A stretch of 64,000 bases of DNA. Origin: Alkalimonas collagenimarina (lineage in GTDB: Bacteria; Pseudomonadota; Gammaproteobacteria; Enterobacterales; Alteromonadaceae). Positions 47,138-57,428 of the stretch are shown one piece after another. The stretch is from the NCBI RefSeq assembly GCF_030717845.1, contig NZ_JAUZVZ010000003.1, positions 1 to 64,000 on the forward strand, in the 5' to 3' direction. A program made the translations under genes and the position numbers. Below the pieces are notes generated by a model. It did not search any database and was not told where the DNA came from. It saw only the letters and a list, made by a program, of their open reading frames with translations. Numbering within the stretch: the stretch's first letter is position 1; every line of letters starts with the position of its first letter.

Positions 47138-48412
47138 TCAGGCATCCTTGTTAAATAATGCGGCAATAAAATCGGTGCTGTTAAAGGCACGCAAATCATC
47201 AATACTCTCACCGACGCCGATATAGCGGATCGGGATGTGAAATTGGTCAGCGATGGCAAAAATCACCCCACCCTTGGCCGTGCCATCCAGCTTGGTCAGC
47301 GTAATGCCAGTTAGCGGCACCGCTTCATTGAATAAGCGCGCCTGACTCAATGCATTCTGCCCGGTTCCGGCATCCAGCGTCAACATCACTTCATGCGGTG
47401 CCTCGGGCTGAATTTTTTGCAGCACCCGAACTATTTTTTTCAGCTCTTCCATCAAGTGCGCTTTGTTCTGCAAGCGTCCTGCGGTATCGGCAATCAAGAT
47501 CTCAGCTTTGCGGGCTTTAGCGGCCTGATAGGCATCGAAAATAACCGAGGCACTATCAGCCCCAGTATGCTGGGCTATCACTGGAATAGAGTTGCGCTCA
47601 CCCCAGACCTGCAACTGCTCGACAGCCGCGGCGCGAAAAGTATCACCGGCAGCCAGCATCACCTGTTTGCCCTGTTGCTTAAATTGCTGTGCCATCTTGC
47701 CTATGGTGGTGGTTTTGCCCACCCCATTGACACCAACCATCAGGATAACAAAGGGCCCGTTGGCCTGCTCCAGATCCAGCGGTTGCTCGACATCATGCAG
47801 CAGCGCTGCCATGTCTTGCTGTAACTTTTGATACAGTTGCTCCGCATCTTTCAACGACTTTCTATCGGCATGCTGCGTCAGTTGTTTGATCAGACTCTGC
47901 GTGGTATCCACGCCAACATCGGCCATCAGCAATTGAGTTTCCAGCTCTTCGTACAGATCATCATCAATTTTCTTGCCTATAAATAAGCTGGCAAGACCCG
48001 AGCCTAAATTTTGGCTGGTTTTACTGAGCCCTTGGCGCAAGCGGGCAAATAGCCCGGGCTTCGACGTTGCACCTGACGTAGAGATCGCTTGAGGCTTAGA
48101 CGTCGCTGCAGGTTGGGCTGTCGCTTCAATCGCTACTGTGTCAGCCGATTCAGACGGACTAACCTTAGTCGCAGGGCTGATTTCAGTGGTCAACTCAGCT
48201 TCGGCGGTTGGTTCTGAGCCCGGTGTTGGTTCAGGCTTAGGTTTGGACACAAACTGGGACTCAGGTGCCGCTTTATTCGCTTCCTCATCAGACTCAAGTG
48301 CTGCATCAACCGGAGTCGGCGGCGGTGTTTCATGTTGATCTGAGGTTTCGGAGGGTGTGGCTGGCTTCTTGCCAAAACCAAGCCAGGAAAAGAGTTTCGA
48401 TTCTTTGCTCAT
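47138..48412 (-). CDS. ftsY: Signal recognition particle receptor FtsY
   Basis: SRP receptor GTPase for co-translational membrane targeting. 424 residues: an acidic, proline/threonine/serine-rich A domain (about 1-125), then the N domain and G domain with GVNGVGKT at 227-234, DTAGR and TKLDGTAKGG. First gene of the ftsYEX run; divergent from rsmD as in E. coli. Confidence 0.98.
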   Translation of the reverse strand: MSKESKLFSWLGFGKKPATPSETSDQHETPPPTPVDAALESDEEANKAAPESQFVSKPKPEPTPGSEPTAEAELTTEISPATKVSPSESADTVAIEATAQPAATSKPQAISTSGATSKPGLFARLRQGLSKTSQNLGSGLASLFIGKKIDDDLYEELETQLLMADVGVDTTQSLIKQLTQHADRKSLKDAEQLYQKLQQDMAALLHDVEQPLDLEQANGPFVILMVGVNGVGKTTTIGKMAQQFKQQGKQVMLAAGDTFRAAAVEQLQVWGERNSIPVIAQHTGADSASVIFDAYQAAKARKAEILIADTAGRLQNKAHLMEELKKIVRVLQKIQPEAPHEVMLTLDAGTGQNALSQARLFNEAVPLTGITLTKLDGTAKGGVIFAIADQFHIPIRYIGVGESIDDLRAFNSTDFIAALFNKDA

Positions 48413-48567
48413 AAGCCGATGTCAGTACACTAAAGATCAGGTAAAATTGGTGTTTATACTAGCATCTTCAATGCAGCGCATAAACAACTAGTGTGTGTTT
48501 ATCTTCGTTGCCTGAGGGCATTCTAGTTCCGACTGAATCATTCATTATTCATTGAAAAGAGCACTTG

Positions 48568-49161
48568 ATGAAGGCAGCCAAAGCACATAAAAAAACCACC
48601 AGCAGCGGGCAGGTCCGTATCATCAGTGGCCGTTGGCGTGGCCGCAAAATCCCCGTAGCCGATGCCGAGGGGCTGCGCCCTACCACCGATCGGGTGCGGG
48701 AAACTTTATTTAACTGGTTGATGCAAGAAACAGATGGTAACCGAGTGCTGGATTGCTTTGCCGGCAGCGGTGCTCTGGCTTTTGAGGCCATGTCGCGGGG
48801 CGCGGTGCATGCCACCTTGCTGGAGCAGGACCGAAAGCTGACTACAGAGCTGCAACGATTGTGTCAGCAATTGGGCGCAAGCGCCGATGTCATTCAAACC
48901 GACACCCTGCAGCACTTGCGTACACCGCCTGCTTTGCCTTACCAATTGGTGTTTATTGACCCGCCGTTTCGCCAGGGCTTAGCAGAACCTTGCTGTCAGT
49001 TGCTGGAGCAACATCACTGGCTGACCGATGATGCGCTGATTTATTTAGAAACCGAAAAAGAGTTAGCACTAACCACTTTGCCTGCCAACTGGCAGTTGCG
49101 CAAAGAAAAAATAGCCGGTCAACTGGCGTACCGGCTATTTCAGCGCACCCCAAACGTTTAG
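48568..49161 (+). CDS. rsmD: 16S rRNA (guanine(966)-N2)-methyltransferase
   Basis: Methylates G966 of 16S rRNA in the assembled 30S. 197 residues from the ATG at 48568 (a TTG one codon earlier is in frame). SAM-binding DCFAGSGALAFEA and catalytic DPPF are present. Divergent from ftsY; its 3' end converges on rnr with a 15-base gap and contains the rnr terminator. Confidence 0.96.
   Translation: MKAAKAHKKTTSSGQVRIISGRWRGRKIPVADAEGLRPTTDRVRETLFNWLMQETDGNRVLDCFAGSGALAFEAMSRGAVHATLLEQDRKLTTELQRLCQQLGASADVIQTDTLQHLRTPPALPYQLVFIDPPFRQGLAEPCCQLLEQHHWLTDDALIYLETEKELALTTLPANWQLRKEKIAGQLAYRLFQRTPNV
49106..49139 (-). terminator. rnr terminator embedded in rsmD
   Basis: Leftward AATAGCCGG, 12-base loop, CCGGCTATT, then TTTTC. 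The stem (9 bp) starts about 38 bases past the rnr stop and lies within the last 20 codons of rsmD. Confidence 0.65.
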
Positions 49162-49176
49162 CGAGCGCACAGCCGC

Positions 49177-51531
49177 TTAGCGTTTTTTGCGTGGTTTTGG
49201 TTTTTTCGTAGCGCCAGCCGCTTTTGGTTTCTTTGGTTTTGCCGCTTTGGCCTTAGCCGCCCCAGCCTTTGATGGTCGTGCTTTCGCAGCGCCCGGTCTG
49301 GCTGCAGCGCCCTTCACGACTTTCCGTTGCTCTCTGGCCGCCGCCCGGTGATCCCCCGGTAAGTCTTCTAACGTCAGATCAATGGTTCTGGCATCCAGAT
49401 TAACCGCCACTACTTTGGCTCTTACCGCATCACCCAAGCGGTAGCTTTGCCGCGAGTGTTCACCAATCAGCATCTGCCGTTCGGCATCAAAGTGATAATA
49501 ATCATTTTTCAATGAGGTGACATGCGCCAAGCCTTCAATGTAAAGCTCGGTCAAGCGGATAAACAAACCAAAGCTGGTCACGGTCGATACCACACCATCA
49601 AACACCGTACCCAGATGATCCTGCATGTACTCGCATTTCAGCCAATCGGACACTTCACGAGTGGCATCATCTGCCCGTCGCTCGGTCATGGAGCAGTGCT
49701 CGCCTAGCTTTTCGATTTGGTCAGGGTTGTAATGATGTTCGCCTGTAGTCTTTTGCCCCTGTTTGTGCAAAATGGATTTAATGGTGCGATGCACCACCAG
49801 ATCGGGATAGCGGCGAATGGGCGAGGTAAAGTGGGCATATGCCTCCAGGGCCAAGCCAAAATGGCCGACATTTTCACCTTGGTACACCGCCTGCTTCATT
49901 GATCGCAGCAAGGTAATATCAATCAGTTCTTTATCTGGCCGGTCCGCTAAATGAGCCAGCTCTTGTACTAACTGTAAGGGCTTTGGTTCGTCCGGTAAGG
50001 TCGATTCAATACCCAGCTCAGCCAAAAAGCGACGGAAGTTACCCAGCCGATCTGGATCGGGTTGCTCATGCACCCGATACAAGCTCGGCGTTTTGTGTTT
50101 CTCCAGAAAACGAGCGGCCGCCACATTAGCCATAATCATGCATTCTTCAATCAGCTTATGGGCTTCATTGCGATGCACTGGCACGATGGCTTCAATTTTA
50201 CGATGGCTATTAAAGATAAAGCGGGTTTCTACCGTTTCAAACTCTATCGCACCTCGTTTGGCTCTGGTTTTCGCCAGACAGCGGTACAACTGATGCAAGG
50301 TTTCCAGCGTGCTGAGGCTGCTTTCATACTGCTGACGTAGTTCTTTGTCGCCCTGCAAAATGGCGTGTACCTTGGTATAGGTAAAGCGGGCATGTGAATT
50401 CATCACGGCTTCAAAAAACTGATAACTCATCAGTTTGCCATGGGCGCTGATGTCCATTTTCGCCACCAGACAAAGCCGATCAACATGCGGATTCAGTGAG
50501 CACAGCCCATTCGATAAGGCTTCTGGTAGCATTGGCACCACGTGATCAGGAAAATACACCGAAGTGCCGCGTAGAATGGCCTCTTGATCCAAGGCGGTAT
50601 CAACCTTGACGTAACTGCTGACATCGGCAATGGCAACCCACAGCGTCCAACCACCGTCTTCTTTGGCTTCGGCATAGACAGCATCATCAAAATCACGCGC
50701 ATCTTCACCATCGATGGTGACAAAGGGGACCTTGGTCAGATCCACCCGGTTGGCTTTGGCCGCAGCATCCACTTCTTCGCCATAGTGTGCGACTTGCTTG
50801 CTGACGGCATCAGGAAACACATGAGGGATTTGGTGATTGCGGATGGCGACATCAATTTCCATACCAGGCGCCATATGCTCACCCAGTACTTCAACCACTT
50901 TACCTATAGCATTCACCCGCTTGGTCGGCCGCTCGGTTATCTCAACCAGCACCACCTGACCGTGACGTGCATCCGCCTGAGCACCTTCAGGGATCACAAT
51001 GTCCTGACCAATACGCGGATCTTCTGGCACCACGACAGCCAAAGCGTAATCACGGAAATAGCGCCCGACCACCGGATCCTGACGGGCATCCAGTACCCGG
51101 ACAATGCGCGCTTCGGTTTTATGTTTGTTATGCCGGCCCTCGGCCAGCGTCGCTAACACATGATCGCCGTGCAGCAAGCGCGTCATTTCGTAATGCGGAA
51201 TAAACCAGTCTGGCCCGCCTTCATCTAATTTGAGAAAACCAAAGCCATCGCGGTGACCTATCACCCGACCTTTTTTTAAGTCCATCCGGTCGACTAAGCC
51301 ATAACGGCGGTTTTTAGTGTAAATAAGTTGGCCATCTCGCTCCATAGCGCGTAAACGCTTTTTCAAGGCAAAGATAGCATCGTCATCCTGCAAGGCTAAT
51401 TCGGAAACCAGTTCCTCGAAATAGGCAGGTTCTTGCCGCTTCTCAATGTGCTCAAGAATAAATTCGCGGCTGGGGATCGGGTTGTCGTACTTTTCTTGCT
51501 CACGGGCAAGATGTGGATCTTTAATGGTCAT
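49177..51531 (-). CDS. rnr: Ribonuclease R
   Basis: Processive 3'-5' exoribonuclease that degrades structured RNA and matters in cold and stress. 784 residues from the ATG at 51531 (AGAAGGG six bases upstream; frame open to 51549). N-terminal helix-turn-helix and cold-shock domains, RNB catalytic domain with DGEDARDFDDA, S1 domain near 640-720, and a lysine/alanine/proline-rich basic tail of about 45 residues. Upstream of it on the same strand is motX, 74 bases away. Confidence 0.97.
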   Translation of the reverse strand: MTIKDPHLAREQEKYDNPIPSREFILEHIEKRQEPAYFEELVSELALQDDDAIFALKKRLRAMERDGQLIYTKNRRYGLVDRMDLKKGRVIGHRDGFGFLKLDEGGPDWFIPHYEMTRLLHGDHVLATLAEGRHNKHKTEARIVRVLDARQDPVVGRYFRDYALAVVVPEDPRIGQDIVIPEGAQADARHGQVVLVEITERPTKRVNAIGKVVEVLGEHMAPGMEIDVAIRNHQIPHVFPDAVSKQVAHYGEEVDAAAKANRVDLTKVPFVTIDGEDARDFDDAVYAEAKEDGGWTLWVAIADVSSYVKVDTALDQEAILRGTSVYFPDHVVPMLPEALSNGLCSLNPHVDRLCLVAKMDISAHGKLMSYQFFEAVMNSHARFTYTKVHAILQGDKELRQQYESSLSTLETLHQLYRCLAKTRAKRGAIEFETVETRFIFNSHRKIEAIVPVHRNEAHKLIEECMIMANVAAARFLEKHKTPSLYRVHEQPDPDRLGNFRRFLAELGIESTLPDEPKPLQLVQELAHLADRPDKELIDITLLRSMKQAVYQGENVGHFGLALEAYAHFTSPIRRYPDLVVHRTIKSILHKQGQKTTGEHHYNPDQIEKLGEHCSMTERRADDATREVSDWLKCEYMQDHLGTVFDGVVSTVTSFGLFIRLTELYIEGLAHVTSLKNDYYHFDAERQMLIGEHSRQSYRLGDAVRAKVVAVNLDARTIDLTLEDLPGDHRAAAREQRKVVKGAAARPGAAKARPSKAGAAKAKAAKPKKPKAAGATKKPKPRKKR

Positions 51532-51605
51532 GCATGACCCTTCTGTCACTACTATTGCCTTTAGTGTAACAGCGTTAGCGCAGTTTGCTATAGTTATCGC
51601 TTTGC

Positions 51606-52262
51606 TTAGCGGACAGGTTCACGTGCCTGTAACACGACACGCTCTGGCATTCTTTGCTCGAGCTGACGCAATAAATCGGCTATTTTCTGATGGGTGCTGC
51701 TATCGGCCGTGACGGAGTGATGCAACCAACGATACACTTGTTCGTAATCGCGTGGACTGCCGGCATCAGCCAGCAGAATATCGGCCAGACGAATGGTGGC
51801 AGGTACATGCCCCAAGGCCGCGGCTTCACGTAAATAGAGGATGGCCTTGCGCTCATCTGGCTGGACAAAACGACCGATATGATAATAACGTCCAACCTGC
51901 TCCAAGCCAGCGGGCAAGCCTTGTGCAGCGGCATCTTGCATCAATTGCCAACCACGTTCAATGTCGCGAGGCACACAGACGGCATAGGCCAACATATCAC
52001 CCCATAAAAACTGATAAGCTGGCAACTTCATAATATCAGCGCGGGCTTCAATATCCCGCACCAGTTGGCAGTCGTCATCCTGTACCCGGCGCAAATGACT
52101 GTTGGTTTGGATCAGCGCTAGCAACTCATCTTGCGTATACAGCTGAATGGCTTCCAACTGGCGGATCTGTACCTCTTCGGCTTGCACTGTACTCGTAACA
52201 AAAGCACCAGCAAAAACACTAGTGTAAGAACAGACTGTTAGTATCCACACAGCTAATCGCAT
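51606..52262 (-). CDS. motX: Sodium-driven polar flagellar protein MotX
   Basis: Periplasmic T-ring component that anchors the PomAB sodium stator in Vibrio-type polar flagella. 218 residues: a signal peptide (about 1-28), the MotX N-terminal motif YTQDELLALIQTNSHL.RV..D.CQLV.DI, then Sel1-like repeats (GDMLAYAVCV, AAAQGLPAGLEQVGRYY, AAALGHVPATIRLADILL, YEQVYRWLHHSVTAD). The match to Vibrio MotX as I know it extends through the conserved end LEQRMP. It implies a sodium-type polar flagellum elsewhere in the genome. Confidence 0.9.
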   Translation of the reverse strand: MRLAVWILTVCSYTSVFAGAFVTSTVQAEEVQIRQLEAIQLYTQDELLALIQTNSHLRRVQDDDCQLVRDIEARADIMKLPAYQFLWGDMLAYAVCVPRDIERGWQLMQDAAAQGLPAGLEQVGRYYHIGRFVQPDERKAILYLREAAALGHVPATIRLADILLADAGSPRDYEQVYRWLHHSVTADSSTHQKIADLLRQLEQRMPERVVLQAREPVR

Positions 52263-52315
52263 CGGTCATCATCTCATCAATCAACAAGTCGGCACCACAA
52301 AGCACAGCGACTGAT

Positions 52316-52338
52316 AACCACACTTCAGTGTGGTTTTT
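52316..52338 (+). terminator. Rightward terminator-like hairpin without a rightward gene
   Basis: AACCACAC-TTCA-GTGTGGTT (8-bp stem) followed by T to 52338. All flanking genes run leftward, so it would stop only antisense or small RNA transcripts. Confidence 0.45.
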
Positions 52339-52363
52339 ATTTACTCATACCCTAAATCATAGC

Positions 52364-52391
52364 AAAAAAAAGGCCAACTCTCGTTGGCCTT
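52364..52391 (-). terminator. Terminator of the S41 peptidase gene
   Basis: Leftward AAGGCCAAC-GAGA-GTTGGCCTT (9-bp stem) followed by seven T, starting 12 bases after the stop. Confidence 0.92.
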
Positions 52392-52402
52392 GCTGATCCA
52401 TG

Positions 52403-53791
52403 CTAATGCTCGTTCCAATGATGCCAGAACGGCTTGGCTAAATCCGTTTTTGGCGCTCGTAACTGCACAGGCAACCCTTGAGATTGCACTCGATCATCAA
52501 AGTGTTGCTGAGATGCAGAAGAGCAGGCATTGGTGGCAGCATAGTGCAGCGCTTCTGCCAACAAAGGCTCATCTTCAGCTCCCCAATCACCATTGATCAC
52601 TTCTGATGCCGGACAATTTGGCATTAAACCATCAAAATAATCACCAAAGCCGAGTGCATTGACCGTCTGGAAATTTACCGCAAACATAACCTGACGGCGG
52701 CTGTCAAAGTATTCCGGGCTCTGGCCCACAGGCTTACCACAGGTTGCGCCACCAATCTGTACCACGTCAATAAATGGGCTGAGTGAATTAATCACCAATT
52801 CACTGGATGAGCAAGAACCGGGCGTGGTCAGCACCATAACCCGGTCCAGATCAAGGAAGCTCTGGCCACGTTGTCCCAGACTAAATGGCCACGTCTCATT
52901 GTTCTGTGAGTTTTTATTATTGTAGGCAAAAGTCACGAAGGTTTCATCCTGCACTTTGGGCCAGGCAATATGCGATGCCAACTGACTAGCTACCCGGATC
53001 AAGCCACCGCCGTTGTAACGCACATCCAATACCAATTCATCGATGTTCTGTTGCTTAAAGTAACTAAAGGCTTCTTCCAGTTCGCTTTCTGAGAACTCGA
53101 TAAACGAATTAAAGACGAGGTAACCGATGCGCTGACCTTCTTGTTCAATCACCGAGGTATGTAAGACAGTATTGGTGGTCACTTCACGTTTGATAAAGGA
53201 CGCTTGTATTTCAGTGCCATCGGGCTTGCTCCAGACAAAGTCGCGCATCACGCCATCGTCATTGCCACCAAACATATCCTCGTTGGTCGCAATACCGGCA
53301 TCAATGTCAGCATACCATTGCTGAACTGACTTGCCTTCTATTTCAGTAATTCGGTCACCACGGCGAAGCCCTTCTTCGGCCGCAGAGCCATTGTCATACA
53401 CAAAACGCACCAATAAGGCACTATCGTTATCAACAATACTAAATGACATGCCAAAACCAAAAAAACGAGCATTAATAAAACGCGACTCGTACTCGTCGGC
53501 TGACAAGGTGTAGCTAAAACGGTCATCTGGCGCACTTAGCGCTTGCACTAATTGGTTGGTCGAATTGAATTGTGTCAAGTTCACCGTTTGCGGCATCTGT
53601 TGGTACCACAAGTAATTTCGGAACATCAAACAAAATGCTTCAGCATTGGCTGATGCTGTCGATGGGCAGTTATTGCCCCGGAACTGCGTCAAATCAGCAG
53701 AATTGCCACTGGAGACAGGTCCAGAGCCTGAGCCTGATCCCCCGCAGCCAAACAACAAAAGTGCCGCAATAACAACAATATACTGCTTCAT
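52403..53791 (-). CDS. S41 family peptidase, lipoprotein
   Basis: 462 residues. Lipoprotein signal with lipobox LFGC (C16) followed by a Gly/Ser linker; then a helical N-terminal region, a PDZ domain (about 120-200: FGFGMSFS...EEGLRRGDRITEIEG) and the S41 tail-protease core with VRYNGGG, a nucleophile Ser in CSSSE and base Lys in CGKPVG. Related to C-terminal processing proteases but with an extra C-terminal extension. Likely acts in the periplasm on misfolded or tail-bearing proteins; the target is unknown. Its own terminator follows. Confidence 0.92.
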   Translation of the reverse strand: MKQYIVVIAALLLFGCGGSGSGSGPVSSGNSADLTQFRGNNCPSTASANAEAFCLMFRNYLWYQQMPQTVNLTQFNSTNQLVQALSAPDDRFSYTLSADEYESRFINARFFGFGMSFSIVDNDSALLVRFVYDNGSAAEEGLRRGDRITEIEGKSVQQWYADIDAGIATNEDMFGGNDDGVMRDFVWSKPDGTEIQASFIKREVTTNTVLHTSVIEQEGQRIGYLVFNSFIEFSESELEEAFSYFKQQNIDELVLDVRYNGGGLIRVASQLASHIAWPKVQDETFVTFAYNNKNSQNNETWPFSLGQRGQSFLDLDRVMVLTTPGSCSSSELVINSLSPFIDVVQIGGATCGKPVGQSPEYFDSRRQVMFAVNFQTVNALGFGDYFDGLMPNCPASEVINGDWGAEDEPLLAEALHYAATNACSSASQQHFDDRVQSQGLPVQLRAPKTDLAKPFWHHWNEH

Positions 53792-53820
53792 GATGATAAC
53801 CTCATAGTTACTACATTATC

Positions 53821-53866
53821 CATCATATAAAAAAAGCTGCCTGAAGGCAGCTCTTTTTATATGATG
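53821..53866. terminator. Terminator of purA, extended inverted repeat
   Basis: Arms 53821-53841 and 53846-53866 pair at 20 of 21 positions around loop TGAA. The core AGCTGCC/GGCAGCT is flanked by A- and T-rich runs that make it bidirectional. It lies 28 bases after the purA stop. Confidence 0.9.
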
Positions 53867-53893
53867 ATTAAATGTGTTTGGTTCAGTCAGTCG

Positions 53894-55231
<1,338 letters not shown>

Positions 55232-55276
55232 CTACCAAAACTCTGTGCAAACTGCATCTGGATGGCTGAAAAAAAC

Positions 55277-56452
55277 TCACTTTTTATGCGAAAAAAACGA
55301 CAAGCAGCTTAAATCGAATTGCTCAGCCCGTTGATACATGGCAAAACCGAAGCGTAAACGGTTGCCTCTGAAATCGGTAAGGATATGATTTTGTTTTAAA
55401 TAGCGCGATAAAGATTCGGCAATCGCTGCATCTTCGAGCGCAAAGGTCAAAAAGTGCCCATGCAAACTGAGATCACGCCGTAAAAGTTGTTTTTCACCTA
55501 AAATACTCTGATCCACGGCTTTGAGTTGCTGTAAAAACGCCTGCTGTAACTGCTGCACATACTGGTGAATTTTGGCCACCGTGATGTTTTGTTGCTGAAA
55601 TAACTGCAACACTGCATGCAATCGATACAAGGCCGAGAAATCCATGGTGGCCCCAGCAAAGCGAAAACCATCCTCACTGTAAGGTACCTGCGCACTGCGC
55701 TCTTGCTGCAGCGCACCAAACTCGGCAAACCAGCCGGTATAAAAAGGCCGGTACTGGTTGCCTGCAGGTGTCAGCATAAAGCAACAGCCTTCTCCCGCTT
55801 GGGCATACTTATAACTGCCAGCTAGATAAAAGATGCGATGTTCAATGGTACTTACATCAAGCGGCAGTGCCATAAAGCCATGATAACCATCAATAACAAT
55901 CATGGCATCGGTTGCAGCAGCCAGCTGCTGCACAAAGGTATTTAAATCAGTCAGTGCCACCCCTGAATTAAAGAACACCTGGCTGCAGAACACCAAATCA
56001 AACTCAGCTTCGTTTGCTGCAGCAATAAAGCGTTGTTCAAAATCGGCATAAGGGGCCGTTGGGATCACGGTGAGCTCCACCTGACCATCTTCCTGTAAGC
56101 GGCTAACCTGGCGCTGAAAGCTATAAAACTCACTATCAGTGGTAAGAATGCGAACCGGCTGACGCCAATCAAAGCAACTGAGCAGCCGCATCACCAGCTC
56201 ATGAGTGTTCGGTGCAAACACCAATTGCTGCGGATGCTTACTTCCTAATACATCGGCGAGTAACTGTTGGGTGGCCGGGACTTTGTCACCAAACACCTGC
56301 TGCCATTTCTCATCGGAATGCACAGCGCTCAAGTCCCAGTACTCCAGCATGGCCTGACGGGTGACGTCTGGCCAAAAGTGATGCGAATGGCTGGCAAAGT
56401 GCTGTTTACCCTGATGGCCGGATAAAAAATGCTGATAGAGGTGCTGATACAT
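55277..56452 (-). CDS. Class V aminotransferase, kynureninase-like
   Basis: 391 residues from the ATG at 56452 (AAAGG upstream; the frame extends to 56509). PLP fold-type I: PLP-stacking region PNTHELVMRLLS, aspartate in VIDGYHGF, Schiff-base lysine in AGSYKYAQAGEG. N-terminal SHHFWPDVT resembles kynureninase-like and cysteine desulfurase-like class V enzymes. The reaction is unknown. It occupies the site of yjeT between hflC and purA. Confidence 0.82.
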   Translation of the reverse strand: MYQHLYQHFLSGHQGKQHFASHSHHFWPDVTRQAMLEYWDLSAVHSDEKWQQVFGDKVPATQQLLADVLGSKHPQQLVFAPNTHELVMRLLSCFDWRQPVRILTTDSEFYSFQRQVSRLQEDGQVELTVIPTAPYADFEQRFIAAANEAEFDLVFCSQVFFNSGVALTDLNTFVQQLAAATDAMIVIDGYHGFMALPLDVSTIEHRIFYLAGSYKYAQAGEGCCFMLTPAGNQYRPFYTGWFAEFGALQQERSAQVPYSEDGFRFAGATMDFSALYRLHAVLQLFQQQNITVAKIHQYVQQLQQAFLQQLKAVDQSILGEKQLLRRDLSLHGHFLTFALEDAAIAESLSRYLKQNHILTDFRGNRLRFGFAMYQRAEQFDLSCLSFFSHKK

Positions 56453-56546
56453 ACGCAATAGCCTTTTACAAAACCTGATGACAAAAAAGGCCCCATAGGG
56501 CCTTTTCATTCGTTTTCATCCTAAAACCCTGCTCTGGTTGAGCTTA

Positions 56547-57425
56547 CTAGGGTTTTTGATTGGTTTTCATGTGTTTGAAGAAATCGTTATCCGGCTGAAT
56601 AACCAGCACATCGTCTTTACTACGGAAGCTACGACGATACGCTTCCAAGCTGCGGATGAAGGAGTAAAACTCGGCATCCTGGCTGTAGGTTTCCGCATAG
56701 ATATTGGCAGCTTGCGCATCCCCTTCACCGCGAACGGTACGGGAGTTACGCTCCGCGTCCGCCAGCATAACGGTGACGCGAGCATCTACATCGGCGCGAA
56801 TTTTCTCTGCTTCTTCCATACCACGAGAGCGATGCTCACGCGCAACGGCCTGACGCTCTGCACGCATCCGGGCAAAGATGGAGATACTGATCTCATCGGG
56901 TAGGTTGATTTGCTTCACACGTACATCGATGACTTCAATTCCCAGCTCTTGCGCCGCAATACCGGCTTGTTGCAAGGCACTATCCATCAACTCAGTACGC
57001 TCTCCAGAGACAATCTCTGGAATGGTTCTGGTACCAAACTCAGTCCGCAAGCCGTTGTTAATGTACTGCTTCAATAGCACTTCAGCTTGCATGGTGTTAC
57101 CACCAGTACTCAGGAAGTACTGACCAAAGTCACGAATGCGCCATTTCACGTAACTATTGACCAACAAATCTTTCTTCTCTGCGGTCACAAAACGGTCTGC
57201 TTGATCGTCCAGGGTTTGCACCCTTGCATCCAGTTTCCGCACGGTATCGATCATCGGAATTTTGAAGTGCAAGCCAGGCTCAAACACCCGCACCTGATCG
57301 CCAGCATCCCGCTGGATTTTACCAAACTGAATGACAATGGCACGTTCGCCTTCTGGCACAACAAACAGTGCCGAAGCTACGATAAGGCCAGCCACCACTA
57401 CAATTGCAACAATTAAATTCTTCAT
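56547..57425 (-). CDS. hflC: Protease modulator HflC
   Basis: SPFH/prohibitin-family protein that with HflK forms a periplasmic cage around FtsH and limits its proteolysis. 292 residues: signal anchor at 4-24, SPFH domain to about 200, then a charged helical region and a C-terminal strand. Three bases after hflK. Confidence 0.97.
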   Translation of the reverse strand: MKNLIVAIVVVAGLIVASALFVVPEGERAIVIQFGKIQRDAGDQVRVFEPGLHFKIPMIDTVRKLDARVQTLDDQADRFVTAEKKDLLVNSYVKWRIRDFGQYFLSTGGNTMQAEVLLKQYINNGLRTEFGTRTIPEIVSGERTELMDSALQQAGIAAQELGIEVIDVRVKQINLPDEISISIFARMRAERQAVAREHRSRGMEEAEKIRADVDARVTVMLADAERNSRTVRGEGDAQAANIYAETYSQDAEFYSFIRSLEAYRRSFRSKDDVLVIQPDNDFFKHMKTNQKP

Positions 57426-57428
57426 GGC

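Noticed and set aside
50584-51156. Rightward open frame of 190 codons opposite rnr
   Set aside because: Antisense shadow of the conserved RNB region of RNase R.
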